Shown one piece after another: positions 1-6,557 of a stretch of 14,148 bases of DNA. The notes under the pieces are model-generated. The model was not told the origin of the DNA, made no database searches, and was given only the letters and a program-made list of their open reading frames with translations. A program made the translations under genes and the position numbers. This DNA is from Euryarchaeota archaeon UBA13. GTDB taxonomy: Archaea; Thermoplasmatota; Poseidoniia; Poseidoniales; Poseidoniaceae. Position 1 is the first letter of the stretch. Each line of letters starts with the position of its first letter. Where the stretch lies: assembly GCA_002495945.1 (NCBI GenBank), contig DAHU01000098.1:1-14148 (forward strand). The letters are read 5' to 3'.

Positions 1-733
1 AAATATCTTCGTCCACCTCTTCATTGGCTTCCAGCACATCTTCGTCCGCGGACTCCTCGACTATCGTATCTTCTTGTCCGCTATCGGTTGTGAATGCCTC
101 TGCTGCTTTCTTAAGTTCTGATTCGGTTAGGTAATCATTATCATTCTCGTCAAATGATTTAGCAAACTCAAGGAACGTTTCTTTGTTTTCTATGTCATAC
201 TTCTTGACTATTCGTTCGACCACATTTTCGGAATACTGTTTGCTTGCTTCAATATTGGTTTCCTCAGCATCTGTTTCTGTTTCACCATTGATTGCAGCAA
301 TTAATTCATCCAAACTAATTACCCCGTCATTGTCAGTATCAACTTCAGTGATCAATCGGTCGATTTGTGAAGGTGGCAAGTCAGCTAGGTTCAGTTTCAG
401 TAAACCCACTTTCAACTCATCTGCATCAATAGAACCATCTGAGTCCGAATCAAACTTAGAGAACAGTACTCTTGAATCGATGCCGGTGTTGTTAAACCAG
501 TCTCTTAGAACATCAAGCACATCATCGGCAACAAAATAAACACCACATTCCGGGCAACTCTTGGAATCAATGGGAACCAAGGCATTACAAGCGCCACACT
601 CACCCAATGCTTCATTTGAAACTCCTGAAAAACTTACTCCGCACTCCGGACAGTCTTTTGAGTCCAACGGAATTATTGCCCTGCAAGAGCCACATTCGGC
701 CATAGGAATTTTGTTTTCTTCAGTATCGGACAT
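1..733 (-). CDS. Double zinc-ribbon plus EF-hand protein (C-terminus beyond window)
   Basis: The reading frame is open from an ATG at 733 down to the window edge, giving at least 244 residues, so the 3' end is missing. Two near-identical zinc ribbons sit at residues 12-35 (C14, C17, C28, C31) and 44-67 (C46, C49, C60, C63), each with the shape CxxC-x10-CPECG. They are followed by EF-hand loops at 95-106 (D95, D97, D99, G100, D103, E106), 132-143 (D132, D134, D136, G137, S140, E143) and a weaker one at 195-206, where Asp replaces the central Gly. The tail visible at the edge is very acidic. There is no signal peptide or membrane segment at the N-terminus, so a soluble cytoplasmic protein is likely. 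EF-hand loops of this form normally bind calcium and short zinc ribbons often mediate protein or nucleic-acid contacts; the actual role here is unknown. It is transcribed divergently from the DUF835-like gene. Confidence in the gene is high and in function low. Confidence 0.88.
   Translation of the reverse strand, partial: MSDTEENKIPMAECGSCRAIIPLDSKDCPECGVSFSGVSNEALGECGACNALVPIDSKSCPECGVYFVADDVLDVLRDWFNNTGIDSRVLFSKFDSDSDGSIDADELKVGLLKLNLADLPPSQIDRLITEVDTDNDGVISLDELIAAINGETETDAEETNIEASKQYSENVVERIVKKYDIENKETFLEFAKSFDENDNDYLTESELKKAAEAFTTDSGQEDTIVEESADEDVLEANEEVDEDI
533..700 (-). repeat. Tandem duplication of a zinc-ribbon unit
   Basis: Two coding units of 72 bases (629-700 and 533-604), 96 bases apart, encode almost the same zinc ribbon: CGxC, then a hydrophobic stretch containing P-(L/I)-DSK, then CPECG. 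The protein similarity is much closer than expected for independent ribbons, so an internal duplication within the gene is the simplest explanation. Confidence 0.75.
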
Positions 734-836
734 GGTCACACCCAATTCTCGGAAAACTACCCATGATATAATGATTGACGGGTAATTATGCCTCAAATGT
801 ATATATGACTAGCCTTATTGGTTAACAGGTGACCCA
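734..836. promoter_or_regulatory. Divergent intergenic promoter region
   Basis: These 103 bases separate two divergent genes. A TATA-like element for the leftward gene reads CATTATATCA on the minus strand (773-764), centred about 36 nt from the ATG at 733. A second, TATATA at 800-806, is centred about 34 nt upstream of the ATG at 837. Archaeal TATA boxes sit about 25 nt upstream of the start site, so both transcripts would have leaders of only about 8-10 nt or be nearly leaderless. The TATA assignments are by eye. Confidence 0.45.
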
Positions 837-1700
837 ATGGAGGTAAGTCATGGTAGCGTCTATCTATACGACTTTACCACCTATGAACAACTGATGAATG
901 ATGTTGAAATTCTTATGGATATTAACGCAGATGCAAATTTTTCACTGTATTCGCGCATGCCAACCCGAAGGTTAATTGAGAAACTAGATTTATCAAAAAT
1001 AAATAATTATTTGATATCAAACATGACTAAGCGCAACACACTCAGCCCAAACATAGATGAAATCCTTACGATAATCAGAAATTGCGAGAATAATGACATT
1101 CATAATGTCCACTTAATTGATGGTTTAGAGTTGATTTATGACAACTCAGATAAACAAGATTTGTTGCGTAAACTAACTGCATTTATCGACGAAATTTCAA
1201 ACTTTCAATCAACGTTGATAGTGTGCGTAGATAATCTCGCCTTGGACAGTTCTTGGATCATCAAATTGGCTTCTATAACTCAAAAACTGACCATCAAAGC
1301 ACCTAAATTAACCGCTATTGAAGAGAGTGATTCGACGATAGAAGAAATTGAAAGTACCGAACAAATTCAATACGAACTTGGCATTGATGGTGGACCGAGG
1401 TTAGCATATCTATCACGATTACCGAAGATAGGGTTTACCCGAGAAATTCTGGTCAAACGCATACTACAATGGCGGAGAATGGGATTGGATGTTTCAGTGA
1501 TTGAACCATCGCTCAGCTATGACACTGTAAAAGCGTTTGAATTGTATCAAGAGGTCGAGGAGTTGGTCAGAAGGGCGACAGAATTAGAGAGATTTATTCA
1601 CGCTAATGCCGGGGATATCGACGCAACTCAAGTGACGACTGATATGTTTAGGATACGGCAATTGACTGGATTGGATGAATTAGAAAAGAAATACTACTAA
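837..1700 (+). CDS. DUF835-like domain protein of unknown function
   Basis: This 287-residue soluble protein starts at ATG 837. Residues 5-155 resemble the archaeal DUF835 family: an opening GSVYLY, a mid-domain SRMPTRR, a stretch preceding a buried strand, the IDGLELI segment near residues 94-100, then a helix and a second strand (STLIVCVDNLAL). A low-complexity acidic linker near residues 160-178 separates it from a helical C-terminal region (about 188-287). That region contains a TREILVKRILQWRRMGLDVS block and a charged, coiled-coil-like helix rich in Glu and Arg. DUF835 domains are found in archaeal, often signalling-related, proteins but have no agreed activity. The gene stands alone on its strand and its stop codon abuts the hutH stop codon. 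The DUF835 assignment is from motif memory only. Confidence 0.75.
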   Translation: MEVSHGSVYLYDFTTYEQLMNDVEILMDINADANFSLYSRMPTRRLIEKLDLSKINNYLISNMTKRNTLSPNIDEILTIIRNCENNDIHNVHLIDGLELIYDNSDKQDLLRKLTAFIDEISNFQSTLIVCVDNLALDSSWIIKLASITQKLTIKAPKLTAIEESDSTIEEIESTEQIQYELGIDGGPRLAYLSRLPKIGFTREILVKRILQWRRMGLDVSVIEPSLSYDTVKAFELYQEVEELVRRATELERFIHANAGDIDATQVTTDMFRIRQLTGLDELEKKYY

Positions 1701-3248
1701 TTATCTTGCCATTTTGAAATTCTCTGCTTCAATTCTTGATAACCATGTTCCATCCCTAAGGTGCTCTGCTATCTTCATTATTTCAGCGCTAGTACTCCGG
1801 TCAGCCATGAGTTTCGGTGACACCTGCCGAACTAATTTGATAAGGGATTTTACCATTGAAGATGGTTCTAATTTATTCAAAGATAGTGCTTCAGTCGCTA
1901 TCAGTAATTCACAGGCTAAGACTTCAGATAGCCTAATACTGGCTTGAAATAAATTCCAACAAGCGGTTGCACCCATACTGACATGGTCTTCTTGCCCCGC
2001 AGAGGTACTAGTTGAAAATGCACTTCTTGGTGCAGAGTGACCATGAAGTTCAGCAAGAGATGAGCCGGCACTGTATTGGACAATCATAAGACCAGATTCT
2101 AATCCACTATTTTTTGCTAAAAATGGTGGCAAGCCACTCTTTTTTGGGTCAAGTAATTGGTCCATTCTTCGCTCAGAAATGGAACCTAATTCAAACAATG
2201 CTAACGACATTCTATCTGCACAAAGAGCGAGAATTTCTCCGTGAAAATTCCCTTGTGATACAATTTGCGGCTTATCTGATGAACTTCCCGGAAATACAAG
2301 GGGATTATCGGTGGTGCTGTTAAGTTCTGTATGGATAGTTGACTGTGCTTGAATTAAAGACTCATAAATAGCCCCATGTACTTGTGGAGCACATCTAAAT
2401 GAATATGGGTCTTGAATCCTATCATAATCTAACTGAGAACTCATTATTTCAGAGTCCGACATTATATCTCTAATTCGTTGTGCTACAATCTTTTGTCCTG
2501 GATGTGGTCTTGCATCATGGACTCTTTCATCTGCAGGGGCAACGGTCCCGCGAAATGCATCTAATGAAGCACAATAAATTACATCAGCAAGTAGTAATAA
2601 ATTATTCAAAATACTAATCGACATAATAGAATAACTCAACATTTGACTTGTGCCATTAATCAATGATAAACCATCTTTAGCGTTCAGTTCTACTGGGATT
2701 AAACCGTTAGCAATAAGCACATCTTTGGTCTCGAGTAATACACCATCTGCTGAAACAATACTTCCTTCACCAATTAGCGCTAAAGCCATATGAGATAACG
2801 GCGCTAAATCACCACTAGCTCCTAAACTACCTATTCTTGGAATATACGGGGTAATTTCTAGATTAACATAGTCTATCAATTGTTGGACAACGTTTGGGTG
2901 AACACCTGAAAAACCCTTAGCAAAAGAATTGATACGAGCAATCATCATTGCTCTTACGGCAGATTCATCCATACGTTCACCTAATCCAGTAGCATGGGAT
3001 CGAATTAGATTTAACTGCAATTGTTGTAGTTCAGTGGGCCGAATTATCGTATTTACCAAAGACCCAAAACCAGTATTGATTCCATATATTACCTCATTAG
3101 ATTCGACAATGTCATCGACAATTTTTCTAGAATTAATGATTCTATTCCATGCTTCATCAACTAAGCCTACTTTTGATTTTTTACTCACTACAGCCATGAC
3201 CTCGGCGACTGAGATTGTATTGCCATCTAAAAATACAGTTTCACTCAT
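1701..3248 (-). CDS. hutH: Histidine ammonia-lyase (histidase)
   Basis: Cytoplasmic lyase that converts L-histidine to trans-urocanate and ammonia, the first step of histidine catabolism. At 515 residues it has normal family length. The Ala-Ser-Gly triad that cyclises to the MIO cofactor is at 144-146 in GSLGASGDLAPL. The active-site set known from Pseudomonas putida histidase is present: Y55 (YGINTGFG), H85 (SHATG), N198 (INGT), Q279 and Y282/R285 (QDPYSFR), F335 (GNFHGE), E400 and the QEDH block at 419-422. The Ser-His pair at 84-85 favours histidine over tyrosine or phenylalanine as substrate. The loop between E400 and QEDH (LHGHSAPRSAFSTSTSAG) departs from the common ENKxLxHPASVDSIPTS pattern without any gap. 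The start is an ATG 4 nt after the hutU stop, with GAGTGAT just upstream, so translation is probably coupled to hutU. The stop is back to back with the convergent DUF835-like gene. Confidence 0.97.
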   Translation of the reverse strand: MSETVFLDGNTISVAEVMAVVSKKSKVGLVDEAWNRIINSRKIVDDIVESNEVIYGINTGFGSLVNTIIRPTELQQLQLNLIRSHATGLGERMDESAVRAMMIARINSFAKGFSGVHPNVVQQLIDYVNLEITPYIPRIGSLGASGDLAPLSHMALALIGEGSIVSADGVLLETKDVLIANGLIPVELNAKDGLSLINGTSQMLSYSIMSISILNNLLLLADVIYCASLDAFRGTVAPADERVHDARPHPGQKIVAQRIRDIMSDSEIMSSQLDYDRIQDPYSFRCAPQVHGAIYESLIQAQSTIHTELNSTTDNPLVFPGSSSDKPQIVSQGNFHGEILALCADRMSLALFELGSISERRMDQLLDPKKSGLPPFLAKNSGLESGLMIVQYSAGSSLAELHGHSAPRSAFSTSTSAGQEDHVSMGATACWNLFQASIRLSEVLACELLIATEALSLNKLEPSSMVKSLIKLVRQVSPKLMADRSTSAEIMKIAEHLRDGTWLSRIEAENFKMAR

Positions 3249-3252
3249 GATA

Positions 3253-5277
3253 TCACTCTATAAGTTTGTCAAAAATAGCATCGTTAGTAATGTTTGGCAT
3301 AGTGACTTTTAGTCCTGGATTTTCTCTCATAGCCTGTCCTATGGCTTCAATTGCACCAGTATTGCGTGCCCAAGCTCGCCTAGCGACACCGTTGTTAACG
3401 TCCCAGTGCAGCATAGATTCAAGTTTTCGAGCTGCATCCTCGGAGCCATCGATTAGCATACCAAATCCGCCGTTTATCACTTCACCCCAGCCAACACCTC
3501 CACCATTGTGGAGGCTTATCCAAGTGGCTCCTCTAAATGCGTCCCCGACGAAATTTTGTACTGCCATATCTGCGGTAAACATCGAGCCGTCTTTTATGTT
3601 AGCAGTTTCTCTATATGGGCTATCTGTGCCTGATACGTCGTGATGGTCTCGACCCAATACTATCGGGGCTGAGATGCGTCCATCTGCGATGGCATTATTC
3701 ATCTCTAGAGCAATTTTTCTCCTCCCTATATCATTGGCGTATAGTATTCTCGCTTGGCTACCAACCACTAATTCATTCTGTCCCGCTTGCTCAATCCATC
3801 TAATATTATCAGTCAGTTGTTGTATAATAGTGGGCGGTGAGTCCTTTATCAGGTCCTGCAAAACTGATTTTGCGATGTTATCGGTAATTGCCAAATCATC
3901 AGCACTTCCTGAGGTGCAGACCCAGCGATAAGGGCCAAAGCCATAATCGAAACATATGGGCCCCATTATATCCTCTACATAGCTCGGATATTTGAAAGAC
4001 CCATCATCATTAACAACATCTGCTCCCACTCTTGATGCTTCAAGAAGAAATGCGTTACCATAGTCCCAAAAGAACATCCCCCTATCTGAGAGGGTATTGA
4101 TTGCATCAGCATGCCTCCGTAGGGTTTTTTGTATCTCAATTGTGAACTTATCAGGTTCATCAGACATCATTGCAGCACTTTCTTCATAACTATAATCGGC
4201 TGGAAAATAGCCACCTTGGTAGGGATTGTGAAGTGAAGTTTGATCACTACCTAAATCAACGGTTATGTTTCGTTCGACAATCCGCTCCCACAACTCAACA
4301 ATATTACCAATGTGACCAATTGATATCGGTTTTCCAGACTCAGCTGCATTAACCATTAAGTCAATTGATTCGTCAACATTTCTTGAGATGTTAGTTAACC
4401 AACCTTGTTCAAATCTCTTAATCGCAGCGTGTTCATTCATCTCGGCAACGATGCATGCAGCTCCAGAAATTACTGCGGCTTTGGCTTGAGCCCCCGACAT
4501 TCCACCCAAGCCGGAAGTAACGAAAGTCACTCCTGAGAGGTCTTTTTCTGGTGGTAAGTTAAGATGCATTCGGGCAGCATTCAGAAGGGTAATTGTCGTA
4601 CCATGAACAATTCCCTGCGGTCCGATATACATGTACGACCCCGCAGTCATTTGTCCGTATTGTGAGACACCTAGGGAATTCATTTTCTCATAATCTTCAC
4701 GGGAGCTGTAATTTGGAATGACCATGCCATTAGTGACTACAACTCGGGGTGAGTTTTCATTTGAGGGGAATAATCCAAGAGGATGTCCAGAGTACATAAC
4801 TAAGGTTTGATTATCTTCCATCTCGCACAAATATTGCATGGTTAACCGGTATTGTGCCCAATTTTGGAAAACCGAACCGTTGCCTCCATAAGTGATTAAT
4901 TCATGTGGAAATTGTGCAACTGCAGGGTCTAGATTATTCATTATCATCAGCATGATTGACGCTGCCTGCTTGGACCTTGTAGGATATGCATCTATTGGAT
5001 AGGCCTTCATTTGATATTCTGTAGGCCGAAATCTTTGCATAGTTATACGGCCAAAAGAGTCTAGCTCAGCAAGAAATTCCTTCGCCAAAATATCATGATG
5101 CTGTGGTTCAAAGTATCTTAGTGCATTCTTCAATGCTAAAATCTTCTCACTTTTATTCAAAACTTTTCGCCGAGCAGGGGCATGGTCTACCGAATTATCG
5201 ACACCAGGATGAGCAGGTAATGATTTGGGAATACCTTCTCCGACAAACTTTGCAAGGGTGTCCCAATCTGCCTCCAT
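3253..5277 (-). CDS. hutU: Urocanate hydratase, long UROC1-like type
   Basis: Converts urocanate to 4-imidazolone-5-propionate using tightly bound NAD+ as an electrophile; second step of histidine degradation. The protein is about 674 residues, whereas the common bacterial HutU is about 555. Length and motif wording match vertebrate urocanase (UROC1) closely: LKNALRYF near residue 50, MIMNNLDPAVAQFP near 110-124, YGGNG near 130, SGHPLGLFP, MVIPNYSSR, the NAD-binding GLGGMSGAQAKAA near 256-268, DLGSDQTS, FFWDYGNAFLLEA, GFGPYRWVCTSG, VGSQARILY, RDHHDVSGTDSP and HNGGGVGWGEVINGG. I chose ATG 5277; a TTG two codons upstream (5283) is possible but lies within a small hairpin. It is 30 nt downstream of the MFS stop and 4 nt upstream of hutH, in the same unit. 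Confidence 0.97.
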   Translation of the reverse strand: MEADWDTLAKFVGEGIPKSLPAHPGVDNSVDHAPARRKVLNKSEKILALKNALRYFEPQHHDILAKEFLAELDSFGRITMQRFRPTEYQMKAYPIDAYPTRSKQAASIMLMIMNNLDPAVAQFPHELITYGGNGSVFQNWAQYRLTMQYLCEMEDNQTLVMYSGHPLGLFPSNENSPRVVVTNGMVIPNYSSREDYEKMNSLGVSQYGQMTAGSYMYIGPQGIVHGTTITLLNAARMHLNLPPEKDLSGVTFVTSGLGGMSGAQAKAAVISGAACIVAEMNEHAAIKRFEQGWLTNISRNVDESIDLMVNAAESGKPISIGHIGNIVELWERIVERNITVDLGSDQTSLHNPYQGGYFPADYSYEESAAMMSDEPDKFTIEIQKTLRRHADAINTLSDRGMFFWDYGNAFLLEASRVGADVVNDDGSFKYPSYVEDIMGPICFDYGFGPYRWVCTSGSADDLAITDNIAKSVLQDLIKDSPPTIIQQLTDNIRWIEQAGQNELVVGSQARILYANDIGRRKIALEMNNAIADGRISAPIVLGRDHHDVSGTDSPYRETANIKDGSMFTADMAVQNFVGDAFRGATWISLHNGGGVGWGEVINGGFGMLIDGSEDAARKLESMLHWDVNNGVARRAWARNTGAIEAIGQAMRENPGLKVTMPNITNDAIFDKLIE

Positions 5278-5280
5278 GGC

Positions 5281-5295
5281 CAACCGAAGCGGTCG
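5281..5295 (-). promoter_or_regulatory. Small stem-loop just upstream of the hutU start
   Basis: Six-base arms at 5281-5286 and 5290-5295 (minus-strand reading CGACCG, loop CTT, CGGTTG, with one G-T wobble) can form a hairpin 3 nt before the hutU ATG. No Shine-Dalgarno sequence is visible there. It could affect hutU translation or mRNA processing, but a stem this short may be chance. Confidence 0.25.
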
Positions 5296-5307
5296 AATTC
5301 TTTGAGC

Positions 5308-6555
5308 CTATTGCTTTGATTTAGTTGAGATATCAGGGCGCCAATAAGTAAATACTAGACCACACAAAATCATCAGGCAAGAAAATGACATGAAGCCCGC
5401 CTGCAGTGACAGACCATTGAATTCCACTAAAAATCCTGCAATTGTGGTTGATACTGCTGCAGTACCACCAAGAATCAACATATCCATTGAGAATACACGT
5501 CCTCGCACTTCATCCTCGACCCACATTTGCGTTAGAACTGTTGACAATACCCAGTTCCCCCCGCTAGCAGCATGAGCACAAATTATCAACGCCACAGTCA
5601 ACGGCAGATAGATGTCGAGTGTGACTCCGACCAAGAGATAAAAACATCCTGAAATAGAAACGAGAATTCCAATAAGAGATGGCCATTTAGTTTTATCTTT
5701 GAATACCGATCTAGCAATCAAGGGACCAATTCCTGTCCCAATTCCGCGAGCAAAAAAGAACAATCCAAAGCCAAACGCTGCGCCGTATCCAGTCAAGTCA
5801 GCGCCCGCAAGTACCAGAAACACCCCTGCTAATCCTGCTCCAGCCAAATTCCATGATGATTTTGCGAATACTATACGTAACAATTTCTTATCATTGTAGA
5901 TACGACTCCAACCGATTTTGATATTTGAAATTGCAGTACGGAATAATGGGCCACTAGCGCTCTTGTCGAAACTCTGTTCAAAGGTTAAGGGAATAAGTAA
6001 CAGCGAAGACAATAGGAAGGTGTAGGAGTCGATGATAAATGCCATATCAGTCCCCCATATACTGACAGTTATGCCACCCAGCATTGCACCTATACAGAGT
6101 GCTGTGGACCAAGATGCGCTATCGATTGCATTTGCCGTTATCAAGTCCTCCTCATCCACAATGTTAGGTAGTGCGGCACGTTCAGCCGTTACATAAACGC
6201 CGTGTAGTAACATCATCATACCCGACATACCAATAAGCCACCACATGTCTTCTGGTCCATCAACAAACAAGAAAGATAGGGCTAAAAAGACTTGAAATAT
6301 ATTTGCCCATAACATCAGTTTTTTACGACTCATCCTATCTGCCAACAAGCCATTTATCGGCTGAGATAGAGCAAATAATGCCATTCTAACAGAGAATAAA
6401 ACCCCAAGTAGAAACTCAGAACCTGAAAATTCTAAGATTAGGAAAAACAAAGCTATCGTGTTAAACCATTCACCTAACAATGAGATTACGGAAGCGGCCC
6501 ACAATCTGCGAAATTTTGGATTTGATAGGAAGAATTCGACGTATCCTTTTGTCAA
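5308..6555 (-). CDS. MFS transporter (MFS_3/EntS-like)
   Basis: Integral membrane protein of about 415 residues with the hydrophobicity of a 12-helix major facilitator. A short cytoplasmic N-terminus ending in NPKFRRLW leads into TM1. The family A-motif, GLLADRMSRKK, lies in the TM2-TM3 loop near residues 69-79, and AERAALPNIV with the following NAxDS segment is typical of the MFS_3 branch (enterobactin-exporter-like). The substrate cannot be read from sequence. Position between the fdh genes and hutU suggests a link to histidine, urocanate or formate traffic, but close relatives by motif are mostly exporters. Start: the frame opens with a GTG at 6561 that overlaps the upstream TGA, but GGAGG at 6567-6563 is 1 nt from that GTG and 7 nt from a TTG at 6555, so TTG 6555 is preferred. 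Confidence 0.85.
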   Translation of the reverse strand: MTKGYVEFFLSNPKFRRLWAASVISLLGEWFNTIALFFLILEFSGSEFLLGVLFSVRMALFALSQPINGLLADRMSRKKLMLWANIFQVFLALSFLFVDGPEDMWWLIGMSGMMMLLHGVYVTAERAALPNIVDEEDLITANAIDSASWSTALCIGAMLGGITVSIWGTDMAFIIDSYTFLLSSLLLIPLTFEQSFDKSASGPLFRTAISNIKIGWSRIYNDKKLLRIVFAKSSWNLAGAGLAGVFLVLAGADLTGYGAAFGFGLFFFARGIGTGIGPLIARSVFKDKTKWPSLIGILVSISGCFYLLVGVTLDIYLPLTVALIICAHAASGGNWVLSTVLTQMWVEDEVRGRVFSMDMLILGGTAAVSTTIAGFLVEFNGLSLQAGFMSFSCLMILCGLVFTYWRPDISTKSKQ

Positions 6556-6557
6556 TA

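Noticed and set aside
183..539. Plus-strand open frame opposite the zinc-ribbon/EF-hand gene
   Set aside because: It is Ser-rich shadow sequence; the minus-strand frame has clear zinc-ribbon and EF-hand motifs.
1701..3248. Tyrosine or phenylalanine ammonia-lyase in place of histidase
   Set aside because: The Ser-His selectivity pair, the QDPYSFR and QEDH motifs, and adjacent hutU all indicate histidase.
2929..3312. Plus-strand open frame of 127 residues within hutH
   Set aside because: It is fully antisense to conserved histidase sequence and shows no domain of its own.
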